Position numbers and translations under genes: made by a program. This document shows, one piece after another, positions 16,532 through 25,080 of a stretch of DNA of 64,000 nt. The stretch comes from Fibrobacterota bacterium (lineage in GTDB: Bacteria; Fibrobacterota; Fibrobacteria; UBA11236). Each line of letters opens with the position of its first letter. Positions within the stretch are counted from its first letter, which is position 1. The notes beneath the pieces are model-generated. The model did not search any database and was not told where the DNA came from. It saw only the letters and a program-made list of their open reading frames with translations. The stretch is taken from NCBI GenBank assembly GCA_028287505.1, contig JAQBPN010000008.1:21328-85327 (forward strand), written 5' to 3'.

Positions 16532-18028
16532 CTAGCGGACTTGATTCCGTTCCCGCAGGCGCGCTTCGCGGCGTTCCTGCGCCAGCACCGTTTCCTGCTT
16601 GAGGGCTTCCAGCTTCAACGGCTTCGCCAGGTAGGCATCCATGCCCGAGGCCATGCACTTTTCCCGGGTACCCGGCATGACATTGGCGGTCATGGCCGCT
16701 ATCCACGCCCGCGCGCCGGTTTTCGCTTCGATGGCCCGGATGGCCAGCGCGGCGTCGAACCCGTCCATCACGGGCATCTGGCAGTCCATGAGGACCAGAT
16801 CGTATCCGTTCCGGTGATACGCGGCCACGGCTTCCTTGCCGTTGGGAGCGATGTCCGCGGTACATCCGAATTTTTCCAGGTATCCCATCACGATGATCTG
16901 ATTGACGGGATTGTCCTCCACCACCAGGATCCGCAGGGGTAAGGGATCCTTTTTCCGCCGGTCCTTGCCGTCGAACGGGATTTTCTCCTTCGCTTTCCTG
17001 GGGCCGGGTTCGTGCCGCAAATCCTCCGGCAGCGCCCCCGGCGGATCGTCCTCGAACACGTCGGCCTTTCCCTGCAGTTCGAAAATCCGCTCCACCGACG
17101 AACGCATCATGCCCAGATAGCGGCGCTGGCCTTCGTCCAGGGTCGTCCGGCTCAGCAATCCCGCCATGCGCGTCAGCCCATGCATGGGAATGCGCATCTT
17201 CCGGTACAGGCCGGTCAAGCGACTGCGTTGTTTCTCCACTTCCAGACCCGCGAGTTCCACCCGCTTGCGTTCCGTCACGTCCTTGCCGAACATGGCCATG
17301 CCGGTGACCTTCTTGCCGGTGGTGATGGGATGGAAGGAAATCTCCATGGTCCCCTTGCCTCCCGGCCATTCCAGCTCGTGTTCCTGGACGAAGCGATCCC
17401 CTTTGCGGGTCCGGCGCGCCGCATCCTTCCAGAGGGTCTGGGTCTCCGGAGCCAGACTTTCCAGCAGGCAGGAGCCTTCCACCATGGGCTGCCCCGTCAT
17501 CTTGAGGGACAGCAGGCTGGCGGCGGAATTGAAGACCAGGATGTTGAAGTCCAGATCCATGGACCAGATGGCATCCGTGGTGTTTTCGATGAGGCCGTGC
17601 AGGTTGGCCTGATCGCGGCGGATGCGGGCTTCCGCGGCGCGGAGGGCGGCGGTTTCGCGGAAGGAATTGAGGGTGCGCATCACCATGGGAATGAAGCGGG
17701 ACATGTTCGACTTGAGCACGTAATCGGCCGCGCCGTTCTTGAGCGATTCGATGGCCAGTTCTTCGCCCAGCATTCCGGACAGAAAGATGAAAGGAACGGT
17801 GGGACATTCGCGCCGGCAGAGGGAAAGCGCCTTGAGTCCGTCGCCGCCGGGAATGTTGTGATCGGACAGGATCAGGTCGTAGGGCTCGTCGTGCAGGGCG
17901 GCCTCGAAGGCTTCCCAATTCTCGGCGCGCCGGATGCGGAAGCGCATGCCTTGGGACTTGAGCAATTCTTCCACCATGTCCGCGAAGAAAGGATCATCTT
18001 CGAGGTGGAGAATACGGAGTTCTTGCAT
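16532..18028 (-). CDS. REC-PAS-(dead dimerisation helix)-REC signalling protein lacking a kinase domain
   Basis: This 498-residue protein starts at the ATG at 18028 (MQELRILHLEDD). Domains: receiver 1 with DLILSDHNIPGGDG (about residues 3-120), a PAS domain with LIENTTDAIWSMDLDFNILVFN and FGKDVTERKR (about 145-265), a HisKA-like helix pair reading YRKMRIPMHGLTRMAGLL (about 280-325), and receiver 2 with ILVVEDNPVNQ, LVLMDCQMPVMDG and AKPLKLEAL (about 370-490). In the usual sequence SHEIRTPMNGI the acceptor His is Arg here, and no ATP-binding domain lies between the helix pair and receiver 2. It cannot be a working kinase; it may be a phosphorelay sink or scaffold. It is convergent with motB. 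Confidence 0.85.
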   Translation of the reverse strand: MQELRILHLEDDPFFADMVEELLKSQGMRFRIRRAENWEAFEAALHDEPYDLILSDHNIPGGDGLKALSLCRRECPTVPFIFLSGMLGEELAIESLKNGAADYVLKSNMSRFIPMVMRTLNSFRETAALRAAEARIRRDQANLHGLIENTTDAIWSMDLDFNILVFNSAASLLSLKMTGQPMVEGSCLLESLAPETQTLWKDAARRTRKGDRFVQEHELEWPGGKGTMEISFHPITTGKKVTGMAMFGKDVTERKRVELAGLEVEKQRSRLTGLYRKMRIPMHGLTRMAGLLSRTTLDEGQRRYLGMMRSSVERIFELQGKADVFEDDPPGALPEDLRHEPGPRKAKEKIPFDGKDRRKKDPLPLRILVVEDNPVNQIIVMGYLEKFGCTADIAPNGKEAVAAYHRNGYDLVLMDCQMPVMDGFDAALAIRAIEAKTGARAWIAAMTANVMPGTREKCMASGMDAYLAKPLKLEALKQETVLAQERREARLRERNQVR

Positions 18029-18146
18029 ATTACGGCGTTCGATTCGGAAATTATAAGCACCGGGAGAGCGGGCGCGGTACCCGATCACCCCCCTGATACG
18101 CACAGAATGTACGCGGAGGTTCAAAAAACCGAAGGTAAAATAAGGG

Positions 18147-18599
18147 TTATTGCCGGACGGACCCGGGAGGCGGATTGTTCACCAGGGCCCAAAAGGTGCC
18201 CAATTGGCTGATGGCGGTCACGAAATCCGGAAAATGCACGGGTTTAACCACATAAGCGTTCACGCCCAACTTGTAACTCTCCACCAGGTCCTGCTCCTCC
18301 TTGGAAGTGGTCAGCATGACGATAGGGATGGATTTCAAATCCGGATCCGCTTTGACCTTGCGCAGCACGTCCAGACCGTTCACTTTGGGCATCTTCAGAT
18401 CCAAGAGCACCAGGATGGGATTTCCCTCCGGGCGGCCTTGGAACCGGCCTTCGCGGTACAGATACTCCAGCGCTTCTTCGCCATCGCGCACCACTTGCAC
18501 GCTGTTCGCGAGATTGTTTCCCTTGAACGCTTCCAGGGTGAGTTCCACGTCGAGTTCATTGTCCTCGACCAAAAGCACCGACTTCAACGCATTGATCAT
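18147..18599 (-). CDS. Single-domain response regulator (Rcp1-like)
   Basis: The 150 residues form one receiver domain of the Rcp1 type: LLVEDNELDVELTLEAF, LVLLDLKMPKVNGLDVL with the phospho-acceptor Asp, MLTTS and NAYVVKPVHFPDF with the conserved Lys. The longer spacing before the Asp (EEALEYLYREGRFQGRPEGNPILVLLDLKMP) is typical of regulators partnering phytochrome-like kinases. It has no output domain. It lies directly downstream of the kinase at 18634-19830 on the same strand and should be its partner. ATG at 18599. Confidence 0.93.
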   Translation of the reverse strand: MINALKSVLLVEDNELDVELTLEAFKGNNLANSVQVVRDGEEALEYLYREGRFQGRPEGNPILVLLDLKMPKVNGLDVLRKVKADPDLKSIPIVMLTTSKEEQDLVESYKLGVNAYVVKPVHFPDFVTAISQLGTFWALVNNPPPGSVRQ

Positions 18600-18633
18600 G
18601 CATCCTCCCAATCGTTGTGGACCTTGGAAAACC

Positions 18634-19830
18634 TCATGGCGCAGGCTTCGGAACCGGCGGAGCCGGCAAGGTGAAAGAGAAAGTCGCGCCCCGCCCCACG
18701 GCGCCCTCCGCCCAGACCGTGCCGCCATGGCGATGGACTATCCGCCGCACATTTGCCAGGCCGATGCCGGTGCCTTCGAATTCCGCGGCGCCATGCAAAC
18801 GCTGGAAGATCCCGAAAAGCTTTTCGTAGTACTTCATCTCGAATCCCGCGCCGTTGTCCCGCACAAAGTAGGTGTTTTTGCCCTCATCCTCCGCCAGCGC
18901 GCCGATCTCGATGCGGGCCGGCTGCCGGCCCAGGGTGAACTTGACGGCGTTGGCGAGGAGATTGGCCATCACCTGGCGTATCATGGAAAGATCCCCCACC
19001 GCATCGGGAAGTTCTCCCACCGTCCACTCCACCTCCCGGCCCTGGAGATCCGGATCCAGGTCATGGATAACCTGGGCCGTCAGCTCGGCCATGCTGAAGC
19101 GCAGGCTGAGCCGTTCTTGGCGGTTCACGCGGGAGAAGGAAAGCAGGTCGGTGATAAGGCTGTCCATGCGCTTGGCCGAATCCGAGATGATGCCCAGGTA
19201 GCGCCGGCCCTGATCGTCCAGGGACGCGGCGGATTTCTTGAGCAGCAATTCCAGGAAACCGCCGATATGGCGCAAAGGCGCGCGCAGATCATGGGAAACC
19301 GAATAGGAGAAAGCCTCCAACTCGTGGATCGCCTCCTCCAATTCTCCGGTGCGCTCCTTGATTTTGGCTTCCAGTTCCGCGTTCAGGCGGAGGACCTCCG
19401 CTTGCGCCTTGACGCGATCGGTCACGTTCAAGGCCATGCTCACCAGCCCGTTGAATTCGCCCTTGCCGTCGAAAATGGGGGAAACATAGGCTTCCAGATA
19501 GACCCCTGTCCGCTCTCCCAGCCAACGATGGGTGTGGCCCTGCTTGGCTTTTTCCAGACTCGCCAGCAATTCGGGATTATCCTTGAGGACCTCCCGGGCA
19601 TCCAATCCCACCAGTTGGTTTTCCTTCATGCCCCGTTCCCCCAAGGCTCCGCCCATCAGCAATCTGAAACGGAACTCCTTGTCATAGACGGAAAGGATCA
19701 AAGGGGCGTGTTGCACGGCCAGGCGCAGCAACTCGAGTTGGGAATCGGGCAATTCGGGACCCGGCATGCGACCGGGAGTTTCGGCGGAGGCCTCTTGGCG
19801 CCCCGGTTTTTCTGCTTCTTCCGCCATCAT
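18634..19830 (-). CDS. PAS-domain sensor histidine kinase (Cph1-type kinase core)
   Basis: This 398-residue soluble kinase starts at the ATG pair 19830/19827. It has a PAS/PAC region (LRLAVQHAPLILSVYDKEFRFRLL to GLVSMALNVTDRVKAQ, about residues 30-150), a coiled-coil linker (LRLNAELEAKIKERTGELEEAIHELEAF), HisKA with SYSVSHDLRAPLRHIGGFLELLL, and HATPase_c with NLLANAVKF, FVRDNGAGFEMKYYEKLFGIFQRLH and GTGIGLANVRRIVHRHGG. The F-box form GFEMKYYEKLFGIFQRLH is that of phytochrome-type kinases, although no bilin GAF domain is present. It is in an operon with the Rcp1-like receiver 34 bases downstream. Confidence 0.93.
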   Translation of the reverse strand: MMAEEAEKPGRQEASAETPGRMPGPELPDSQLELLRLAVQHAPLILSVYDKEFRFRLLMGGALGERGMKENQLVGLDAREVLKDNPELLASLEKAKQGHTHRWLGERTGVYLEAYVSPIFDGKGEFNGLVSMALNVTDRVKAQAEVLRLNAELEAKIKERTGELEEAIHELEAFSYSVSHDLRAPLRHIGGFLELLLKKSAASLDDQGRRYLGIISDSAKRMDSLITDLLSFSRVNRQERLSLRFSMAELTAQVIHDLDPDLQGREVEWTVGELPDAVGDLSMIRQVMANLLANAVKFTLGRQPARIEIGALAEDEGKNTYFVRDNGAGFEMKYYEKLFGIFQRLHGAAEFEGTGIGLANVRRIVHRHGGTVWAEGAVGRGATFSFTLPAPPVPKPAP

Positions 19831-19883
19831 TTCCGTCCGGATCGGGCGGCTGGTTGATGGCGCCGATCCAGACCTAGATATAG

Positions 19884-22800
19884 TTAATGCGGAATTCCCG
19901 GAGTCAGGATTTCCAGCTTTGCGCGGCGTCCCAGGAGCGACTTGGCGGCGCCCTGCGGTAATTCGGAAATCTCGCCGGGGTTGCCGCGGCCTTCCCACAA
20001 CAAACGCCCTTGCCAGTTCCATATCCGCACCCTTCCCTTTGCGTTCCAGATCAGACTCCGCCCGCTTAAAGTGATGGGACCAAGCCCCCCGGACCGATTG
20101 AATGCGAGCCCGGAAGAGAGCCGGGAAACGGTGACGGCCGAAACGGCGCAATGCACGGCGCCGCCGTTGTCCAGGCACAGCGTCACTTCCAGAATCCCAT
20201 CCTGGACCGGCTCCGAAAGCGCCAGGGAATCGCCGGCCTGCGCCGTGTCCGCCATGTCGACCGAAAGGAACCATTGATAATGGAACGGGGGCGCGTAGGG
20301 CGACAGCTTCAACGCGGCGGCATTGGTCACCACCGGCCTGACGATGAACGCGGCCGCGCCGTTCCAATTGCTTTGCACCGGCAAGGTGATGAGAGGATCG
20401 GGAATGACCCCGCGGACCTTGACCACCACGTCCTTGGAAACGGTATTGGTCCCGTAGTCCGCGGTGAAGCGGTAGACAATCACGGTATCGGCCGGCACGC
20501 GCGGCGCGATGAAGGCCAGAACGTCCACCTCCGGGTCCAGGAGCTTGGGCGCCGGGCCCGACACCACGCTCCAGAAATATCCCTGGGAGCATGCGGCCTT
20601 GCCTTTGATCTGGGCGGGCTGGCCTTCGTCCACGCTCAGGGTTTCCGGCGTCACGCTGAAGACGCTGTCGCAGACCACCACGGAGAGTTTGGCCTCGCGG
20701 CTGGTGTCCTTGCCGAAAGCATTCGTGACGATGACGGAGAAGAGGGCGCCGTCGTCCTTCAGTTTGATCGAATCGAGGGAGAGGACGGAGTCGGCGGAAA
20801 GGGTGGCCGTGTCGCCCTTGCGATGCCAGTTGAAGGCCAGGGGCTGCGCGCCGACGGCCCCCACCGAAAAGACCGCCCGCTTGCCGAGTCCCGCCGCGAA
20901 ATCCGCGGGTTCGCGCGTGATCAATGCGCTCTCCGCCACAATCAGCTTGGCCCCTCGCGTGGTGTCGCTTCCGAATGGATTGGACACGACGCAGTAGTAG
21001 ATCGACCCGCCGTCCGCCAAAGCGGCCGCGGCCAGCGTAAGGACCGTGTCGGTCGAGACCACGGCGGGGTCGCCCTGTTTGCGCCAGGCATAGGCCAAGG
21101 GCCCCGTGCCCTTCGATCCCACCGAGAACCGGGCCGTCCGCCCCGCGGCGACCGCGGTGTCATTGGGCTCGCGCGTCACCAGGGCGGGTTCGTTGACGGT
21201 GAGTCTGGCCTGGCGCGTGGTGGCGTTGCCGTACGCGTTGGCGACGATGCAATAGTAGAGAGCGCCATTGTCCGCAGGGGTGACGGCTCCCAGGCTGAGG
21301 ACGGAATCGGATCCGACGGGATTGGCCACGCCCACCCTGTGCCATTGGAATCCCAACGGGGCCTTGCCCTTGGCCGATACCGAGAAGGAGGCCGGACTTC
21401 CGGCCAGCACCGCCGTGTCCACGGGCTCGCGCGCAAGCGAAGCCGGGACGTTGACGGTAAGCTTGGCATCGCGCGTGGGAGCGGAGCCGAAAGCATTGCT
21501 TACCGTGCAATAGTATAGGGCCCCATCGTCCGATGCCGCGGGCGCGTTCACGGAGAATACCGAGTCCGTGGAAAGGGTGGCGGTATCCCCGCGCTTCCGC
21601 CACGCATAGGTCAGGGTGGGAGCGCCGCTAGCCGAGACGGAGAACCCGGCCTTCACTCCGGCCAGCACGATGGAGTCCTTGGGTTCCCGGACGATGGCGG
21701 GAGGCGTCGTATTGGGCGGAAAGGTCCAGCGCGTGTTGCCCAGGCCGTCCGTGCAGTTGGCCGTGGCGGTTCCCGTCTGCGGGCCCGTGACCGCGCTCTT
21801 GGCGATGACGGCGAAGTCCGCGTTCAAGGCGCCGCCCGCATAGATGTTCCAGTTGGCGGCCGGATTCAGGTTCAGGAGATTGCCGGCCTGCCCCGTCAGG
21901 CTGATGGAGCCGTCCGCATGCACGTCCCGGCCGCCCAGGCCCGCAAGGCTGGCGGAGGTTCCGTTGGTGACGGTGATGGCCCCGGTAACGCTCAGATTGG
22001 ATCCGTTGAAGTTCACTGTTCCGGCTGATTGCGAAAAGCTCAGGCCGTTCAGGGCGGCGCCCAGGGTCATGGTGCCCGTGCCGATATGGCGCACACTCCC
22101 CAGGCTTCCATTGGTGATGGTCAGGATCTGGTTGGCGGGCGCGGCCCCCGCCAGATCCAATTGGGATTTGCCCGCCTCTCCCGCGTTGGCGAAGGATAGG
22201 GCCACGTTGCCCTTGGCGGTCCAAGTGCCGTTTCCCATCAGGAATTGCAGGGAGTTGGCTCCGGCTGGGGGTCCGTTGTCCACGCGCGCCAGGTCCCCGT
22301 CCACGGAAACATTGGTGTTCCCGGTCTTGAAGTCCAGGATTCCCTGCAGCCCCGCCGAGGTCTTCTCATCGCGGAATATCAGGCTTCCTTTCACCTGCAA
22401 GGTTCCGGCCGCCACCACGATGGAGGCGGGAAAAGTGGAAGGCTGGTTCCACAGATACAGATTGGGAAAGGCCGCATTGCCGGGATTGAACTGCACCGTC
22501 CTCGCCCCGGAAGGCGAAGCCACGCTGCGGATCTGAACGCTCCCGCCGGCGGGCATGGACGTGATTCCCGAGAAGTTCGCGTCGCCGGTGAAGATGAGCG
22601 TGTCCGATGCGCCCATGGCGCTGAAGCTTCCGCCCGAGGAGACCAGGCCGGCGAATTCATTGGTCCTGCTTCCGAGATCGAACACCCCCGCCTGCATGTT
22701 CAAGACTCCGGCGACCAGGGGACTGGTTTTGATTTGCAGGGTGCCGCTTCCCGATTTGGAAAGGTTGGGATGGACCGCGCCGGGCCTGGGGGCCAGCGTC

Positions 22801-23855
22801 TGGAGGCCCGTGCCGTTGAAGGCCAAGGTGCCGGTGCCCGCGATCAGGTTGACCTGATTGGAGAAATCCGCGTTGCCGGAAAGGGTCAGGGTGGACGAGC
22901 CGAACGAGAAGGCGCCGGGATACCCGGTCATGTCCAGGCTCTGCGCGCCGAAGGAAGCGGTCAGATTCGCATCCGCATCGGCCGTAGCCGAAGTCCCGTT
23001 GAAGGAAAGGTTGAGGTTGTTGGCCTGGATGTCGCCTCCGGCCTGGAAATCGTCGAATACCACCGTGGTCGCAGCGGTAGGGCTGTGGGAGGTGGCGAAG
23101 AGGCCGATCTGCGAATTGGCGGCCGTGCCTTGTGGCACCGCGGTCCTCAGCAGGGTCCAGGCATTGTTGAGCGCTGTCTTGTAGTATCCGGAGAAGACGC
23201 CGCCTTTCTTCACGGCGCGGAGCCAGACGGGAAAGACGGGCGTCAAAGGCGTCGCGCCGGCGCCTTCGGGAAATTCGAATTCCCCGATGTTCCCGGTGGA
23301 ATCGAACTGGACCTTGATGCCGTTCTGGGGTGTCACGACCACGGCGAAACACCCGCCCGCGGCGGGATTGGTGAAATCGTTGTAGACCAGGATTCCCGCC
23401 TTGGCCCATTCGAAGGAGTTGCTCTGGGAGACCACCTTGACGGAAACATCGAAGTTACCCGTGATGTCGTTGCGCCACACCGCCGTATACTGGTTGTCCT
23501 GGAACCAGATGTCCGCGCCCTTTCCGGAGAGGGTCAATTGATCGGCCGCGGCGGTCAGGCTCATGCTGCCCGTGGCCGCATCGTTGTCATTGTCGCGGAA
23601 GGTCCAATTGGATCCCAGCGCATCGCTGGTGAAATCGTCGTCCAGGGCGGATTTGGGCCAAGCGCCTCCGCCGGCCTGCTGGGAAGTCCAGTTATAGGAC
23701 TTCTGGACATCCCCGGCGCCGCTCAGCAGCGGCGCGGACGGATTCCAATACCAGGTCTGGGCCTGCGCGCTGGCGCCCAGGATCAGCGCAAGCGCGCCGA
23801 CGCGGCGGAACAATCGGTTGAATCCGGAAAAAATCGAATACGAATGCTGGAACAT
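19884..23855 (-). CDS. Giant secreted protein: concanavalin-like domain, beta-helix-like region, four Ig-like repeats
   Basis: This 1323-residue protein starts at the ATG at 23855 with a signal peptide ending ASAQAQ. Residues about 50-220 (DDDFTSDALGSNWTFRDND to VVFDDFQAGG) read as a DUF1349/LamG-type concanavalin sandwich. About 225-710 is a Gly/Thr/Asn-rich repetitive region like autotransporter beta-helices (GTGTLAFNGTGLQTL, GSGTLQIKTSP, GTGTMTLGAALNG). Four Ig-like modules of about 85 residues follow from about 716, each starting with xREPxD and carrying the (V/I)xNxFG/YG motif. A module shared with the partial gene at 3-770 and a C-terminal tail with WQGRLLW close the protein. It is probably an extracellular adhesin or matrix component; no catalytic motif was seen. 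Confidence 0.85.
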   Translation of the reverse strand: MFQHSYSIFSGFNRLFRRVGALALILGASAQAQTWYWNPSAPLLSGAGDVQKSYNWTSQQAGGGAWPKSALDDDFTSDALGSNWTFRDNDNDAATGSMSLTAAADQLTLSGKGADIWFQDNQYTAVWRNDITGNFDVSVKVVSQSNSFEWAKAGILVYNDFTNPAAGGCFAVVVTPQNGIKVQFDSTGNIGEFEFPEGAGATPLTPVFPVWLRAVKKGGVFSGYYKTALNNAWTLLRTAVPQGTAANSQIGLFATSHSPTAATTVVFDDFQAGGDIQANNLNLSFNGTSATADADANLTASFGAQSLDMTGYPGAFSFGSSTLTLSGNADFSNQVNLIAGTGTLAFNGTGLQTLAPRPGAVHPNLSKSGSGTLQIKTSPLVAGVLNMQAGVFDLGSRTNEFAGLVSSGGSFSAMGASDTLIFTGDANFSGITSMPAGGSVQIRSVASPSGARTVQFNPGNAAFPNLYLWNQPSTFPASIVVAAGTLQVKGSLIFRDEKTSAGLQGILDFKTGNTNVSVDGDLARVDNGPPAGANSLQFLMGNGTWTAKGNVALSFANAGEAGKSQLDLAGAAPANQILTITNGSLGSVRHIGTGTMTLGAALNGLSFSQSAGTVNFNGSNLSVTGAITVTNGTSASLAGLGGRDVHADGSISLTGQAGNLLNLNPAANWNIYAGGALNADFAVIAKSAVTGPQTGTATANCTDGLGNTRWTFPPNTTPPAIVREPKDSIVLAGVKAGFSVSASGAPTLTYAWRKRGDTATLSTDSVFSVNAPAASDDGALYYCTVSNAFGSAPTRDAKLTVNVPASLAREPVDTAVLAGSPASFSVSAKGKAPLGFQWHRVGVANPVGSDSVLSLGAVTPADNGALYYCIVANAYGNATTRQARLTVNEPALVTREPNDTAVAAGRTARFSVGSKGTGPLAYAWRKQGDPAVVSTDTVLTLAAAALADGGSIYYCVVSNPFGSDTTRGAKLIVAESALITREPADFAAGLGKRAVFSVGAVGAQPLAFNWHRKGDTATLSADSVLSLDSIKLKDDGALFSVIVTNAFGKDTSREAKLSVVVCDSVFSVTPETLSVDEGQPAQIKGKAACSQGYFWSVVSGPAPKLLDPEVDVLAFIAPRVPADTVIVYRFTADYGTNTVSKDVVVKVRGVIPDPLITLPVQSNWNGAAAFIVRPVVTNAAALKLSPYAPPFHYQWFLSVDMADTAQAGDSLALSEPVQDGILEVTLCLDNGGAVHCAVSAVTVSRLSSGLAFNRSGGLGPITLSGRSLIWNAKGRVRIWNWQGRLLWEGRGNPGEISELPQGAAKSLLGRRAKLEILTPGIPH

Positions 23856-24129
23856 CTTCCCACTCCAAAACCCCCTCGCTCTAGTTTTTCCCGCCTTGCA
23901 TTCCATGGTCCGGTTGCCGTGGACGGGATCCGCCTTCGCCTGAGAACCGCGCCTCCCCATTCCCTAGGGAAAACGCCGTCCACGCCATTCACCGCATCTG
24001 CCCATGCCGCGATATCCTAGCGCGGACAAATAATAATTACGCGAACCCGGCTTTAAGCCGAAAGATTCCCCCCGATCCGGGGTCAATGCCTTAAAATCCT
24101 ATATTTTCGGTGTGTCCGGACTTTTTCGA

Positions 24130-25080
24130 ATGCCATCCGTCATGTTGTTTATCGCCTCCTGTTTGTGGGGCGTTTGCATCCCCATCATGAAAGCCCTGGG
24201 AACCGAGCAATCCATATTGGCCCCGCTTGCCGGTTCCATGGGAGGTTCGGCGGCATCCTTGTGCGTCCGGTTCGGCATGGCCGCAGCGGTAGTTCTGCTG
24301 GTATCGCGCCGCTCCCCCTTCGGAATCCGCCCCGCCGAATGGAAACATGGATCCATCCTGGGAGGCGTCACCGCCGTCAGCATGTTTCTCCAAGTGGACG
24401 GCCTAAACTATACGAACGCCTCCACGGCCGGCTTTCTCATCGCCCTCTATTGCGTGCTGGTTCCCTTGTTCACCTGGGCGGTGGGCAGGCGCCGGATGAC
24501 CCCGGTGCTGTTCCTTTGCTGCGCATTGGTGGTGGCGGGCATGGCGGCCCTGACCGGTTTCGACCCGCGCACCGTGTCCCTGGGCCGCGGAGAATGGGAA
24601 AACCTGGGAGCCGCCTGCCTGTTCGCCGGACAGATTCTATGGGTGGACCGGGTGCCGCGGAATCAGGTGGATCCTTCCCGGCTTACCTTCGTCCTGTGCG
24701 CGTCCGTGTCCATGGCCTGTCTGGCGGCCCTGGTCTTCCTTCCGGGCGGCCTGCCGGCATTGTTCCAGGCCCATGCCTCCGCGCGCGCGGCGTGGCTCAC
24801 CCTGTTCCTGGCGTTGCTGGGCACCACCCTGCCGTTCCTGATCATGAACCGCTTCCAATCCATGGTGGGCCCGGTGGCGGCCGGATTCATCTACTGCATC
24901 GAGCCGTTGACGGCGGCGTTGGGCGCGTTCTTCCTGCCCGAGCTGTTGGTGCGGAATCCGGCCCTATATGCGAATGAAGCGGTCACCATCCGCCTGGCCA
25001 TCGGCGGAGCCCTGATCCTGGCCGCCAATCTGCTGCTGCTCCGGGATCGGGCGGACCCGGTTTCCCAGGCGCCCGACTAG
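24130..25080 (+). CDS. EamA/DMT-family transporter
   Basis: The roughly 316-residue protein has ten hydrophobic segments in two EamA repeats, for example FIASCLWGVCIPIMKALG (first helix), FLQVDGLNYTNASTAGFLIALYCVLVPLFTW (typical repeat-1 end) and MNRFQSMVGPVAAGFIYCIEPLTAALGAFFL (repeat-2 end). DMT transporters export or import small metabolites such as amino acids; the substrate cannot be told. Start: ATG at 24130 (MPSVML) is used; a GTG at 24112 would add six residues, and neither has a clear ribosome-binding site. The stop codon shares a CTAG with the stop of the convergent gene at 25077. It sits between two giant paralogues with no obvious functional link. Confidence 0.88.
   Translation: MPSVMLFIASCLWGVCIPIMKALGTEQSILAPLAGSMGGSAASLCVRFGMAAAVVLLVSRRSPFGIRPAEWKHGSILGGVTAVSMFLQVDGLNYTNASTAGFLIALYCVLVPLFTWAVGRRRMTPVLFLCCALVVAGMAALTGFDPRTVSLGRGEWENLGAACLFAGQILWVDRVPRNQVDPSRLTFVLCASVSMACLAALVFLPGGLPALFQAHASARAAWLTLFLALLGTTLPFLIMNRFQSMVGPVAAGFIYCIEPLTAALGAFFLPELLVRNPALYANEAVTIRLAIGGALILAANLLLLRDRADPVSQAPD

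Noticed and set aside
22245..24020. Plus-strand open frame of 591 codons
   Set aside because: Antisense to the 1323-residue surface protein; no domain, signal peptide or ribosome-binding site.
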